Shown: positions 12,105 to 21,360 of the stretch, piece after piece
Position numbering within the stretch: position 1 is the first letter of the stretch
Layout of the letters: every line of letters begins with the position of its first letter
Origin: Alphaproteobacteria bacterium PA4
GTDB taxonomy: Bacteria > Pseudomonadota > Alphaproteobacteria > Sphingomonadales > Sphingomonadaceae
Assembly: GCA_002256005.1 (NCBI GenBank)
Contig: NKIQ01000008.1
Coordinates: forward strand, 38,459-102,458
Reading direction: 5' to 3'
Length of the DNA: 64,000 bases
The notes under the pieces: model-generated
Seen by the model: the letters and a program-made list of their open reading frames with translations, nothing else
Database searches by the model: none
Told to the model about the DNA's origin: nothing
Position numbers and translations under genes: made by a program

Positions 12105-13346
12105 TTGCGGCCTTTCGAACTGCCGGCAACGCCGTTTCACCAGATGCGTCTGGTGGCGACGTTGCTGCTTTTCGCCATGGCCGCGCTGTTCGCCGCCACG
12201 CTGGCGTTCCATGGCCTGCATCCGGCGCTGCCCTGGGTGCAGGCCTTTGCCGAAGCGGCGATGGTCGGCGGCCTCGCCGACTGGTTCGCCGTCACCGCGC
12301 TGTTCCGCCACCCGCTCGGCCTGCCGATCCCGCACACCGCCATCATCCCGGCCAACAAGGATCGTATCGGCGACAGCCTGGCGACCTTCCTCAAGGACAA
12401 TTTCCTTACCCCCGCCATCGTCGCCCGCCGGCTGGAGGAGGTCGACATCGCCGCCGTCGCCGCGCGCTGGCTGGTCGCCGACCGCACCCCGGCGCCCGGA
12501 CGCCGCCGCGGCTGGGGCCCGCTGATCGCGCGATTGATCGAAGCGCTGGACCAGAAGGTGATCGGCGATCTGGTGCGTGAGGCGGCGACCCGGCGGCTGC
12601 GCGATCTCGCCCTGTCCCCGATCATCGCCGATGCCATCGACACCACGCTCGACAAGCGCCGCCACGAGCCGCTGATCGAAACCGCGATCTTGTGGAGCCT
12701 GCGCACCCTCGAAGACCAGGAATCGATGATTCGCGGCATGGTCGCCGAGCGCACCAACTGGTTGCTGAAACTCGTCGCCGTCGATGAACAGGTCTCGACC
12801 TCGCTGATCGACGGCATCCGCAAGCTGCTCGGCGAAATGGCCCGCGATGCCAACCACCCGCTGCGCCGCCGCATCGGCGAGGCGCTGCGCGTCTATGCCT
12901 TCGACCTGCGCCATTTCCCGGCGACCCAGGCCGGCATCGAATCGTTCAAATCCGACCTCATCGAAAACCCCGCCATGGGCCATTGGCTGGAAGGGCTGTG
13001 GGACAGCGCCCGCGGTGGCCTCGTCACCAGCCTGACCAACCCCGCCGCCACCCCCGGCGCGCTCAGCGTCGCCATGAAGGCGCTGGGCGAGCGCCTGGCA
13101 GCCGATGCGCCACTGCGCGCCGCCATAAACCTGCACCTGCGCCGCGCCGCCGTCGGCCTGACCAGCGACTATGGCGACGATATCGTCAGCCTCGTGTCCA
13201 CCACCGTCCGCGGCTGGGACGCCAGCACCGTCACCGAGAAACTGGAAACCGCCGTCGGCCGCGACCTGCAGTTCATCCGCATCAACGGCACGGTGATCGG
13301 TGGAACGGTCGGCGTTGTGATCCACGCGGCGACGCTGTTGCTGTAA
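12105..13346 (+). CDS. DUF445-family (YjiN-like) membrane-associated protein
   Basis: 413 residues. An N-terminal membrane helix (MRLVATLLLFAMAALFAATLAFHG) is followed by the family block GLADWFAVTALFRHPLGLPIPHTAIIPANKDRIG, a long helical middle, and a C-terminal membrane helix (TVIGGTVGVVIHAATLLL). This is the plan of DUF445 proteins, whose role is not established. The track start is TTG at 12105, 16 bases after the RND stop. The ATG at 12144 (MRLVATLLL) is an equally plausible start. Possibly co-transcribed with the pump, without obvious functional link. Confidence 0.85.
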   Translation: MRPFELPATPFHQMRLVATLLLFAMAALFAATLAFHGLHPALPWVQAFAEAAMVGGLADWFAVTALFRHPLGLPIPHTAIIPANKDRIGDSLATFLKDNFLTPAIVARRLEEVDIAAVAARWLVADRTPAPGRRRGWGPLIARLIEALDQKVIGDLVREAATRRLRDLALSPIIADAIDTTLDKRRHEPLIETAILWSLRTLEDQESMIRGMVAERTNWLLKLVAVDEQVSTSLIDGIRKLLGEMARDANHPLRRRIGEALRVYAFDLRHFPATQAGIESFKSDLIENPAMGHWLEGLWDSARGGLVTSLTNPAATPGALSVAMKALGERLAADAPLRAAINLHLRRAAVGLTSDYGDDIVSLVSTTVRGWDASTVTEKLETAVGRDLQFIRINGTVIGGTVGVVIHAATLLL

Positions 13347-13349
13347 TCT

Positions 13350-13374
13350 CTCCCTCCCCGCAAGGGGGAGGGAG
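13350..13374. terminator. Hairpin between convergent genes
   Basis: Ten-base perfect arms (ctccctcccc and its complement) close a 5-base loop between the convergent DUF445 and tyrC genes. It is a half-unit of the larger REP-like family seen at 25722, 26338, 33721 and elsewhere. It lacks a T-tract, so termination is inferred from position only. Confidence 0.5.
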
Positions 13375-13394
13375 GCTGATCGCGTCCCAGCCCC

Positions 13395-14300
13395 TTAGTG
13401 CGGCCGGCCGAAATCCGGAGAATCCGTGTCCTGGCCTTCATCGATGATCGAGCGGCGGATGGCACGGGTGCGGGTGAACAAGGCTTCCAGCGTATCGCCT
13501 TCGCCCCAGCGGATGGCGCGCTGCAGGGCAACCAGGTCTTCGGTGAAGCGGCCGAGGGTTTCCAGCACGGCTTCGCGATTGTTGAGGAAGACGTCGCGCC
13601 ACATCACGGGGTCGCTGGCGGCGATGCGGGTGAAGTCGCGGAAGCCGCCGGCGGAATATTTGATGACCTCGCCGCGGGTGACGGTTTCAAGGTCGGAGGC
13701 GGTGCCGACGATCGAATAGGCGATGAGGTGGGGGAGATGGCTGGTGACGGCGAGCACCCGGTCATGGTGCTGCGCGTCCATTACCTCGACCCTGGCACCC
13801 AGCGCCCGCCAGAAATCGCCGAGCCGGGCAACCTGCCATTCGGGTGCGTCGGCGGCGGGGGTCAGGATGCACCAGCGGTCGTAGAACAGCGTGGCGAAGC
13901 CCGCGTCCGGCCCGGATTTCTCGGTGCCGGCGACCGGGTGCGCCGGTATGACCAGCACGCCGGGCAGGGCGGCGCCGAGATCGGCCAGCACGCGGGCCTT
14001 CACCGAGCCGACGTCGGAGACGATGACGCCCGGTGCCAGATCGCCGGCGATTTCGGCGGCGACCGCGCCCATGGCGCCGACCGGCACGGCGAGGATGACG
14101 AGATCGGCATCGACAACGGCGGCACCGGCGTTGTCGGTGACATCATCGGCGAGATCGAGCGCCTGCACGCGGGCGCGCACATCGGCATCGCCGTCGCTGA
14201 CCGTCAGCCGCACGGTCGGCATGTCGGCGCGGATGGCACGGGCGAGTGACGACCCGATCAGCCCCATGCCGATGATGGCGACGCGGGAGAAGGGCAGCAT
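13395..14300 (-). CDS. tyrC: Prephenate/arogenate dehydrogenase
   Basis: 301 residues. The N-terminal Rossmann motif RVAIIGMGLIGSSLARAIR binds NAD(P). The C-terminal helical dimerisation domain includes SHLPHLIAYSIVGTASD and GGFRDFTRIAASDPVMWRDV, typical of the TyrA/TyrC family. It oxidatively decarboxylates prephenate or arogenate in tyrosine synthesis. The track ORF runs upstream out of the real gene. The ATG at 14300 overlaps the hisC stop codon (TAATG), so the two are translationally coupled. Pairing with hisC suggests the HisC-like enzyme may also serve aromatic amino acid transamination. Confidence 0.92.
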   Translation of the reverse strand: MLPFSRVAIIGMGLIGSSLARAIRADMPTVRLTVSDGDADVRARVQALDLADDVTDNAGAAVVDADLVILAVPVGAMGAVAAEIAGDLAPGVIVSDVGSVKARVLADLGAALPGVLVIPAHPVAGTEKSGPDAGFATLFYDRWCILTPAADAPEWQVARLGDFWRALGARVEVMDAQHHDRVLAVTSHLPHLIAYSIVGTASDLETVTRGEVIKYSAGGFRDFTRIAASDPVMWRDVFLNNREAVLETLGRFTEDLVALQRAIRWGEGDTLEALFTRTRAIRRSIIDEGQDTDSPDFGRPH

Positions 14301-15421
14301 TACGGCACGACGCTTTCGACGAAGCGCCGCAGCGCGGCGGCGGCGGCGCGGGTTTCGGCTTCCGTGCCCACCGAAATGCGGATGCAGCGCGGCATCGCCT
14401 GCACGGCGAGATAACGGGCGATGATGCCATCGGCGAGCAGTGCGGCATTGGCGGCGGCGGCATTGGCCGGGCCGTCTTCGGGAAACTCGACCAGCACGAA
14501 ATTGGCGGCGGACGGAATGGCGCGCAGCCCGGCATTGCCCAGCGCATTGACCTCGCCGGCCAGCCAGCGCCGCCAGGTCAGCGTGTGCGTCCGCGTCTTT
14601 TCCACCCAATCCTCATCGGCGAGTGCGGCGATGGCGCCGGCCTGGCCGGTGGCCGGCACGTTGAACGGCGCCCGGATGCGGTGCATCGCATCGATCAGCG
14701 CCGGCTGGGCATAGCCCCAGCCGATGCGCTGGGCGGCGAGGCCATAGATTTTCGAAAAGGTGCGCAGCGCCACGACATTGGCATGGGTATCGGCGAGCGC
14801 CAGCCCATCCTCATACTCGCCTTCGGCAAATTCGGCATAGGCGGCATCGAGCGCGAAAACGCAGGTCGGCGGCAGCCCGGCGTGCAGGCGGCGGACCTCC
14901 GCGGCCGGAATCAGCGTGCCGGTCGGGTTGTTGGGGTTGGCGAGGAACACGACTCGCGTGCGCGGCGTGACGGCGGCGAGCACCGCATCGACATCGCAGG
15001 TATAGTCCACATCCGGCGCCACCACCGGCGTCGCACCGACGCGGCGGGCGGCGATGTCGTACACCGCAAAGCCGTGGCGGACGTAGAGGATCTCGTCGCC
15101 CGGTCCGGCAAAGGCGCCGGCGACGAGGTGGATGAGTTCATCGGAGCCGGTGCCGCAGATGATGCGATCGGCGTCGATGCCGTGCCGCGCCGCCAGCGCC
15201 TGGCGCAGCGCGGTGGCGGCGGGATCGGGATAGAGATGGCTGTGGCCGAGCACTTCGGTCATCGCCGCGACGGCGTGCGGCGACGGCCCGAACGGGTTTT
15301 CGTTCGACGAGAGTTTCGCCACCACCGGCCGGTCGCCGAGCGCGGCCTTGCCCGGCACATAGGCGTGGATGGACTCAACCCAGGGCTTCATGGCGGGGGC
15401 GGGGGCGGTTGTCGTCGTCAT
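14300..15421 (-). CDS. hisC: Histidinol-phosphate aminotransferase
   Basis: 373 residues, fold-type I PLP enzyme. It shows AKLSSNENPFGPSPHA at the N-terminus, ICGTGSDELIHLVAGAF, FLANPNNPTGTLIP, the PLP-lysine block RTFSKIYGLAAQRIGWGYA and RISVGTEAET with the substrate carboxylate-binding Arg. It transaminates imidazole-acetol phosphate in histidine synthesis and, in many alphaproteobacteria, prephenate or phenylpyruvate too. The ATG at 15421 gives MTTTTAPAPAMKPWVESI and is preferred over the longer ORF. It is divergent from the DUF2946 gene. Confidence 0.92.
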   Translation of the reverse strand: MTTTTAPAPAMKPWVESIHAYVPGKAALGDRPVVAKLSSNENPFGPSPHAVAAMTEVLGHSHLYPDPAATALRQALAARHGIDADRIICGTGSDELIHLVAGAFAGPGDEILYVRHGFAVYDIAARRVGATPVVAPDVDYTCDVDAVLAAVTPRTRVVFLANPNNPTGTLIPAAEVRRLHAGLPPTCVFALDAAYAEFAEGEYEDGLALADTHANVVALRTFSKIYGLAAQRIGWGYAQPALIDAMHRIRAPFNVPATGQAGAIAALADEDWVEKTRTHTLTWRRWLAGEVNALGNAGLRAIPSAANFVLVEFPEDGPANAAAANAALLADGIIARYLAVQAMPRCIRISVGTEAETRAAAAALRRFVESVVP

Positions 15422-15485
15422 GGCGCTGCCTCTACGGCCTTTGCCGCCCCTGCGAAAGGGGCTGACGCGCGGCGTGGCGCCCGCT

Positions 15486-15869
15486 ATGGCAGCGGCCATG
15501 CCGGTGCTGCGCCGCCACCCCTTGCTGATCCTGCCGCTGCTGCTGCTGGCACTGTGGCTGCGCGCGCTGACGCCGGCGGGCTGGATGCCGGTGTTTGCCG
15601 GCGATGGCGTGGTGATGACGCTGTGCAGCGACGCCGGCGGCACCATCCGGCAGGTCGACGCCGGCCATGATGGCAAATCGGCACCCGAACAGCCCTGCGC
15701 CTTTGCCGGGCTGGCGCCGCTGGCGCTGGCCGATGCACCGGCGCTGCTGCCGCCGGTCGCCGTTGTTGCCACCGCCGCGGCCACCATCACTCGCGCCGCC
15801 TTGCGCCTGTCGCCGCTGCGCCACCAGCGCCCGCCCGCCCAGGGGCCCCCCGCTCTCCCGCACCGCTGA
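15486..15869 (+). CDS. DUF2946-type small secreted/membrane protein
   Basis: About 127 residues starting at one of two close ATGs (15486 or 15498). A membrane-spanning or signal segment (LLILPLLLLALWLRAL) leads into TPAGWMPVFAGDGVVMTLCSDAGG, a conserved Cys-containing block, then EQPCAFAGLA and a Pro/Arg tail LRHQRPPAQGPPALP. This Cys...CAF layout with a terminal RPPAQGPP matches DUF2946 proteins, frequently found next to TonB receptors and PepSY proteins in metal-uptake loci. The next gene is indeed a PepSY protein, so a shared role in metal handling is plausible but inferred. Confidence 0.7.
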   Translation: MAAAMPVLRRHPLLILPLLLLALWLRALTPAGWMPVFAGDGVVMTLCSDAGGTIRQVDAGHDGKSAPEQPCAFAGLAPLALADAPALLPPVAVVATAAATITRAALRLSPLRHQRPPAQGPPALPHR

Positions 15870-15918
15870 ACCCCCTTGTTCGCATCGCCGGGCCGCGCCC
15901 GGCTGCTGGAGTTTTCCC

Positions 15919-17280
15919 ATGTCCGAATCTGCACCCCCCGCTGCGGCGGCGGTCTGGCGCACGTTGTGGCGCTGGCATTTCTATGCCGGGCTGTTGTCCG
16001 TGCCCTTCATCCTCATCCTGTCGATCACCGGCGCGCTCTATCTGTTCAAGGGCGATTACGAGCATTGGGAGGAGCGGCATTGGCGCGCTCTCCCCGCCGT
16101 CGCCGCCCCGGTCGATGCCGATGCGCAACTGGCCGCGGCGCTGGCCCGCCACCCCGGCGCGACGCTGAAGGGCTATCGCCTGCCCCAGGCCGGCAATGAT
16201 GCCGCCATCATCGATATCGAGACGCCGACCGGCCCGCGCCAGATCGTCGTGTCGCCCTTCGGTGGCGCAGTGCTCGCCGACATGGCCCCCGATGATCGCC
16301 TGATGACTTGGCTGCGCGAACTGCACGGCCAGCTGCTGAACGGTCGCAGCGGCGGTTGGTTGGTCGAGCTGGTCGGCAGCTGGGCCTTCGTCATGGTGCT
16401 GACCGGCCTCTATCTATGGTGGCCGCGCGGCCGCAGCGGTGCGGCGGGCGTCTTTTGGCCAAGGCTAAGGAGCGGCCGGCGGCTGTTCTGGCGCGATCTG
16501 CACGCCGTCACCGGCATCTGGGTCAGCGGGCTGGCGCTGGTGCTGCTGCTGTCGGCGCTGCCCTGGACGGGCGTGTGGGGCAACGCCTTTCGCATCGCCA
16601 AATCGGTCGCCGGCGTCGATGTCCGCAAGCAGGATTGGGCCACCGGTGCGACCGGCCATGAAGGTCATGCCATGGCCGGCATGGCGCATGACCGCATGGC
16701 GATGGGGCCAGTGACCCTGGCACGGATGGCAGCCACCGCGCGGCCATTGGCCTTGACCCCGCCGGTGATGATCGTGCCGCCCGGCGTGGTGCCGCCCGGC
16801 CGCCGCGAACCCGCACCGGACTGGATCATCCGCGCCGAGCCGCAGGACCGCACCCAGGTGGTGACACTGACCTATGACGCCGGCACCGGCGCGCTGAAAT
16901 CCCGCCGCGATTTCAACGACAAGCCCGGCATCGACAGACTCGTCAACTATGGCATCTCCTGGCACGAAGGCGTGCTGTTCGGCCGGATCAACCAGGCCAT
17001 CGGCGTGCTCACCGCGCTGGGCATGGGCCTGCTCGCCGCCTCGTCGCTGCTGCTGTGGTGGCGACGCCGGCCGGATGGCGTGCTGGGCGCGCCGCCGGTC
17101 GGCCTGCCGCCGGCGCGGCTGCGCGGCGCCATGCTGCTGCTCTGCCTCATGGCCTTGCTGTTGCCGCTGCTCGGCGTCTCGCTGCTCGTCGTCGCGCTGC
17201 TCGAATCGCTGCTGCTCCGCCGCATTGCCCCGGTGGCGCGCTGGCTCGGTCTGCGCACTGCGACCGTCGCCGCAACATAA
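15919..17280 (+). CDS. PepSY-associated transmembrane protein
   Basis: 453 residues, inner membrane. It starts with a helix (WRWHFYAGLLSVPFILILSITGALYLFKGDYE) characteristic of the PepSY_TM family, has an extracytoplasmic region (GYRLPQAGNDAAIIDIETPTG), a second helix (GSWAFVMVLTGLYLWWPRG), a third after FWRDLHAVTGIWVSGLALVLLL, and C-terminal helices. A His/Met-rich stretch (GHEGHAMAGMAHDRMAMG) lies in the periplasmic loop, which suggests metal contact. Family members act in reduction or assimilation of siderophore iron, but no receptor is adjacent. The ATG at 15919 replaces the longer track ORF, which reads through the DUF2946 gene in another frame. Confidence 0.88.
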   Translation: MSESAPPAAAAVWRTLWRWHFYAGLLSVPFILILSITGALYLFKGDYEHWEERHWRALPAVAAPVDADAQLAAALARHPGATLKGYRLPQAGNDAAIIDIETPTGPRQIVVSPFGGAVLADMAPDDRLMTWLRELHGQLLNGRSGGWLVELVGSWAFVMVLTGLYLWWPRGRSGAAGVFWPRLRSGRRLFWRDLHAVTGIWVSGLALVLLLSALPWTGVWGNAFRIAKSVAGVDVRKQDWATGATGHEGHAMAGMAHDRMAMGPVTLARMAATARPLALTPPVMIVPPGVVPPGRREPAPDWIIRAEPQDRTQVVTLTYDAGTGALKSRRDFNDKPGIDRLVNYGISWHEGVLFGRINQAIGVLTALGMGLLAASSLLLWWRRRPDGVLGAPPVGLPPARLRGAMLLLCLMALLLPLLGVSLLVVALLESLLLRRIAPVARWLGLRTATVAAT

Positions 17281-17397
17281 GTGTAACAGAAACCCACTAC
17301 CGCTCGCCGCAACGGTTCGCAATTCGGGCCGTTGCGGCGCAGGCGCTTCCGGACTATCGGAAACGCACGGCGCACGGGCGAGAGCCGTGGAGATTTT

Positions 17398-19035
17398 ATG
17401 GCGGGCATAGAGGCCGGGGCATTGGCACCGGCCGATCAGTTCGGGACAGGGACGAGCACAGCTTCTTCCCGGCCCGATCTCGATTCGGGGCCCGGCAGGC
17501 TGGCCATTGCCGTGTTTCTCATCGCGCTTGCCGGCGGCATCGTCACGCTGTTCTGGTTCCTCAACCGCGACATCAGCGCCGCACATGTGCCGGCGCTGGC
17601 CACCGGTGCGGTGCTGCTGCTCGGCCTCGCGCTGGTCATCGCGCTCGGCTTCGAATTCGTGAACGGCTTCCACGACACCGCCAATGCGGTGGCGACGGTC
17701 ATCTATACCCATGCGCTGCCGCCGACGCTGGCGGTGGTCTGGGCCGGGGTGTGGAACTTCCTCGGCGTGCTGTTCGCCTCTGGCGCCGTCGCCTATGGCA
17801 TCATCCAGTTGCTGCCGGTGGAGCTGATCCTGCAGGCCGGGCAGGGCCAGGGCTTTGCCATGGTGTTCGCGCTGCTGATCGCCGCCATCGTCTGGAATCT
17901 CGGCACCTGGTTCCTGGGGCTGCCGTCCTCCTCCTCGCACACGCTGATCGGCTCCATCCTCGGCGTCGGCATCGCCAACCAGCTGATGCACTATGCCAGC
18001 GGCACCTCCGGCGTCGATTGGGGCAAGGCGCAGGAGATCGGGCTGTCGCTGCTCATTTCGCCGCTGCTCGGCTTCGTCATCGCCGGCGCGCTGCTGTTGT
18101 TGCTAAAGCGCGTCGTGAAGGTGCCGGCGCTCTACCAGGAACCGGTGGGCAAGGCACCGCCGCCGTTCTGGATCCGCTGCCTGCTCATCCTCACCTGCAC
18201 GCTCGTGTCGTTCTTCCACGGCTCGAATGACGGGCAAAAGGGCATGGGCCTCGTCATGCTCATCCTCATCGGCGCGGTGCCGGCGGCCTATGCCATCAAC
18301 CGCGACATTCCCGATGCCCAGTTCATCGCCTTTGCCCAATCGGCAACCCAGGCGGAACGCGCGCTGCTGCACCAGTCCCACGGCGTCGCCATTCCCGCCA
18401 ATCCGCGCGACACCGTCACGCATTATCTGCAGGACCGGCAGCTGACGCCGGACACCGTGCCGGCACTGGCCGGCATGATCGGCGGCATCGGCCGCGATAT
18501 CCGCCAGTACGGTGCCGTTGCCGCCGTGCCGGCGGACAAGACCGCGGCGCTGCGCGGTGACATGTACATCACCTCCGAAGCGCTGCGCGTGCTGATGAAG
18601 GGCCCGCTGAAGCTCGATGGCGCCGACAAGGCCGCGGTCGATGGCTTCAAAAAGGGTATCGACGGCGCCACCCGCTTCATCCCCACCTGGGTCAAGATCG
18701 TCATCGCCATCGCGCTCGGCCTCGGCACCATGGTCGGCTGGAAACGCATCGTCGTGACGGTGGGTGAAAAGATCGGCAAGGCGCATCTGACCTATGCACA
18801 AGGTGCGTCCGCCGAACTGACCACCGCCGCGATGATCGGCGTCGCCGACGGCCTCGGCCTCCCTGTCTCCACCACCCATGTCCTGTCCTCGGGCGTCGCC
18901 GGCACGATGGCCGCCAACGGCTCCGGCGTGCAGATGGGCACTATCCGCGCGCTGGCCACCGCCTGGGCGCTGACGCTGCCGGCGTCGATGGCGATTTCGG
19001 GCGTGCTGTTCTGGCTGTTCAGCCAGCTTGCGTGA
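17398..19035 (+). CDS. pit: PiT-family inorganic phosphate transporter
   Basis: 545 residues with about ten to twelve membrane spans. The two inverted PiT signature repeats are visible: GFEFVNGFHDTANAVATVIYT near residue 82 and FFHGSNDGQKGMGLVMLIL near residue 276, followed by PVSTTHVLSSGVAGTMA close to the C-terminus. A long soluble loop separates the halves. It imports phosphate (as metal phosphate) with protons. The ATG at 17398 follows ggagatttt, an adequate ribosome-binding site, and is preferred over the upstream start at 17332. Confidence 0.93.
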   Translation: MAGIEAGALAPADQFGTGTSTASSRPDLDSGPGRLAIAVFLIALAGGIVTLFWFLNRDISAAHVPALATGAVLLLGLALVIALGFEFVNGFHDTANAVATVIYTHALPPTLAVVWAGVWNFLGVLFASGAVAYGIIQLLPVELILQAGQGQGFAMVFALLIAAIVWNLGTWFLGLPSSSSHTLIGSILGVGIANQLMHYASGTSGVDWGKAQEIGLSLLISPLLGFVIAGALLLLLKRVVKVPALYQEPVGKAPPPFWIRCLLILTCTLVSFFHGSNDGQKGMGLVMLILIGAVPAAYAINRDIPDAQFIAFAQSATQAERALLHQSHGVAIPANPRDTVTHYLQDRQLTPDTVPALAGMIGGIGRDIRQYGAVAAVPADKTAALRGDMYITSEALRVLMKGPLKLDGADKAAVDGFKKGIDGATRFIPTWVKIVIAIALGLGTMVGWKRIVVTVGEKIGKAHLTYAQGASAELTTAAMIGVADGLGLPVSTTHVLSSGVAGTMAANGSGVQMGTIRALATAWALTLPASMAISGVLFWLFSQLA

Positions 19036-19054
19036 GGCTGGGTAGGTAAGAGTG

Positions 19055-19091
19055 CCTCCGGCGGCTGGGGCCTTGGCCCCAGACCCCATTT
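19055..19091. repeat. GC-rich repeat related to the 39-bp inverted repeat at 47936-48059
   Basis: The stretch cctccggcggctggggcc...ccccagaccccattt after the phosphate transporter matches, with small changes in the middle, each arm of the inverted repeat between the two P450 genes. Its inner part forms a short ggggccttggcccc hairpin. It is a single arm here. Confidence 0.7.
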
Positions 19092-19205
19092 GTGTGTTGA
19101 CTCCTGATATTGGCAAAGGCTGCTTCCGACCCACAATCAGTCGTTCCCCGGAGGCTGGCGGAATGTCTGCTGTCGGCAGAAGCTGCCATCAAACTTGGAA
19201 TATAT

Positions 19206-20543
19206 TCAGGGCACAGCGCTGTTCTTAAAAACGTGGCCATCCTTCATGATGACGAGGAAGTTGCGTGCCGGGTTGGCAACAAGGCTGATGTCACGGGTGG
19301 GATCACCATCGACGAGCAACAAGTCCGCGAGCGCGCCTGCTTCGACGACGCCAAGCTTTCCCGGATAGGGATTGCGAGGCCCCGACAAGGCCAGCAATTC
19401 GGCGTTGTCGTGCGTCACCATCTTCAGGATTTCGGTCGGCGTAAACCAGCGGGTCAATTTCGTCATGTCACGACCCTGGTTCACATTCTGCGCGGCGTTG
19501 AACAGAAAATCGGTGCCCCACGCCAGCTTGACGTTGTACTTCCTCGCCCATTTGTAGGCCGCATCGGTGCCGTCAACGACCTGCTGTTTCTTGACCCTGA
19601 CGTTCTCGGGCGCGGCGGCAGGTGCGGGATCGAGGACTTGCAGGCTGAGCCAGATGCCCTTGTCCGCAAGCAGCTTGATCGTCGCTTCATCGAGCAGCTG
19701 GCCATGTTCGATACACTTGACCCCGGCATCGATCGCCCGGCGCACCGACCGGACATTATAGGCGTGGACGGTGACATAGGTGTTCCAGTCATCCGCTGCC
19801 TCGACCGCGGCCTTGATCTCGTCGAGCGTGTACTGGCTGGTATCGAGCGGATCATAGGCGGTCGCGGCGCCACCACCGGCCATCACCTTGATCTGGCTGG
19901 CGCCATCCCGCAGATTCTCGCGCGTGGCGCGCAACACCTCGTCACGGCCATCGGCGATATAGTTGACACCCAGCAGTTCGCCCCGAGAAACCTCACCGAA
20001 AAAGTGACGTGACCGTTCCTGCGGCATTCGGCTGTCGCCATGGCCAGACGTTTGCGAAATCATCGCGCCCGATGGCCAGATGCGCGGACCCTTGTAGACT
20101 CCCTTGTCGATCCCGAGCTTGATCGGGATCACCGGGCCGCCCATGTCGCGCACCGCGGTGAAGCCGCGCATCAGCATCGCTTCTGCTTCCTTGGCACCGC
20201 GCGCCTCAACAACCGCCGGGGTCAGCGCCGGGTCGGCAATCTCGGCTTGTCCGACGACCGAGAGCGGGATGTGGACATGATTGTCGATCAGCCCCGGCAT
20301 CAGCGTCCGGCCCTTGCCGTCGATGGTCTTGGCAGCACCGCCGGGACGCACGTCGGCGCCGATGGCCGCTATGATATTGCCACGCACGAGCACATTGGTC
20401 GGTGCCGACAAGGGGCCGCCCGCGCCGTCGAAAACCCGAACATTTCGGAACAGGGTTTCCGCCGGCTGCGGTGCGGCCGGCTGTGCGGTGAGGCTGGCAC
20501 TGGCGAGCAACACCAAGGCGGCTAGGGCGATCTTCAGTGGCAT
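19206..20543 (-). CDS. Secreted amidohydrolase-family (imidazolonepropionase/prolidase-like) enzyme
   Basis: 445 residues with a signal peptide (MPLKIALAALVLLASASLTAQPA). The metal-dependent amidohydrolase signature is present in order: LMPGLIDNHVHIPLSV (first His pair), a Lys in QIKVMAGGG (carboxylated Lys candidate), TVHAYN, CIEHGQLL and AWGTDFLF with the catalytic Asp. Family members include secreted prolyl dipeptidases and related hydrolases, so a peptide or cyclic-amide substrate in the periplasm is likely. The inner ATG at 20543 is chosen because it begins the signal peptide. Confidence 0.9.
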   Translation of the reverse strand: MPLKIALAALVLLASASLTAQPAAPQPAETLFRNVRVFDGAGGPLSAPTNVLVRGNIIAAIGADVRPGGAAKTIDGKGRTLMPGLIDNHVHIPLSVVGQAEIADPALTPAVVEARGAKEAEAMLMRGFTAVRDMGGPVIPIKLGIDKGVYKGPRIWPSGAMISQTSGHGDSRMPQERSRHFFGEVSRGELLGVNYIADGRDEVLRATRENLRDGASQIKVMAGGGAATAYDPLDTSQYTLDEIKAAVEAADDWNTYVTVHAYNVRSVRRAIDAGVKCIEHGQLLDEATIKLLADKGIWLSLQVLDPAPAAAPENVRVKKQQVVDGTDAAYKWARKYNVKLAWGTDFLFNAAQNVNQGRDMTKLTRWFTPTEILKMVTHDNAELLALSGPRNPYPGKLGVVEAGALADLLLVDGDPTRDISLVANPARNFLVIMKDGHVFKNSAVP

Positions 20544-20683
20544 ACGGCCGCTTCCTCTATTCAAGCCGATCATGGCACCCCTGGCTTTGGCTGCCCAATC
20601 GCTGTTGGCCCGAACCGGGTCACAAGGTAGAAGCATGCGACAGGGGAACAGCCATCACTGACGCCGCCGAAACAACAAGCCTT

Positions 20684-21166
20684 GTGCTGCGCCGGGACCG
20701 GTTGGAGGCGCTTGCACGACCGGCCGCCTATCGCATGACCAACAGCTTCCTTCGCCAGCATGACGTTTACACAAGACACCTTGGCATGCGTCCGAACAAG
20801 TTGCTGGTCTATCTGGTCATCGTAGTCGCCACCGTGCAGCGGCTGATGCGCGGTGGATTGCCACCGCACTGGCTGGGCACGACGCGGATGAATCGCAGCA
20901 TCGTCGGCTTTATCTCGCGGCGCGGGATCGCCGGGGCAACGGGCCTGCCGCGCGAGAATGTTCGCCGACTGGTGGAGGAACTGGCCGCGGAGGACAGGCT
21001 GATCTTCGGCCCGCGCGGCAGCGTCGCCAACAAGGGCGGCGTCATGGAGCGGCCGGAAACCATGCCGATCCTTGTCGAGATGGTGCAGGAGATCGCGGCG
21101 TCTGCCGAGTTGTTGATCAGGTTAGGCATCCTTGAACTGACGCAGGCCAGCAGCTCTGAGGGCTGA
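20684..21166 (+). CDS. Winged-helix/HTH-like protein of unknown role
   Basis: About 160 residues. The middle reads LGTTRMNRSIVGFISRRGIAGATGLPRENVRRLVEELAAEDRLIFGPRGS, which looks like a MarR/GntR-like winged helix: two helices, a recognition helix (LPRENVRRLVEELA) and a wing with RLIFGPRGS. The C-terminal helix (MVQEIAASAELLIRLGILEL) could mediate dimerisation. No ATG lies at the natural N-terminus; candidates are GTG at 20684 or ATG at 20735. An AGGGGA motif sits before an in-frame ATC at 20654, so a rare start is conceivable. Divergent from the amidohydrolase. Confidence 0.55.
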   Translation: MLRRDRLEALARPAAYRMTNSFLRQHDVYTRHLGMRPNKLLVYLVIVVATVQRLMRGGLPPHWLGTTRMNRSIVGFISRRGIAGATGLPRENVRRLVEELAAEDRLIFGPRGSVANKGGVMERPETMPILVEMVQEIAASAELLIRLGILELTQASSSEG

Positions 21167-21360
21167 TCACCGCCGCGCTGCATTAACTTGGACAACTGCC
21201 CTAACGTCAGCCTTCGAATAATGCCGCCATTCAGCGATCACGCCAGGAATGACGGCTACGTCCCGGAATCGGTCATTGGTCCGAGTCCTACAAATATCTC
21301 CCGGTGTGACGCCCACCGCGCCCCCGTGACAACCGCCCCCGAAATCACTAACCGCCCTTT

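Noticed and set aside
16465-17991. 508-aa minus-strand ORF across PepSY and phosphate transporter
   Set aside because: Crosses two real genes, low-complexity, no domain.
21167-21360. Possible SAM riboswitch upstream of metX
   Set aside because: I could not fold the leader into a known SAM-II or SAM/SAH pattern by eye. A covariance-model search would be decisive.
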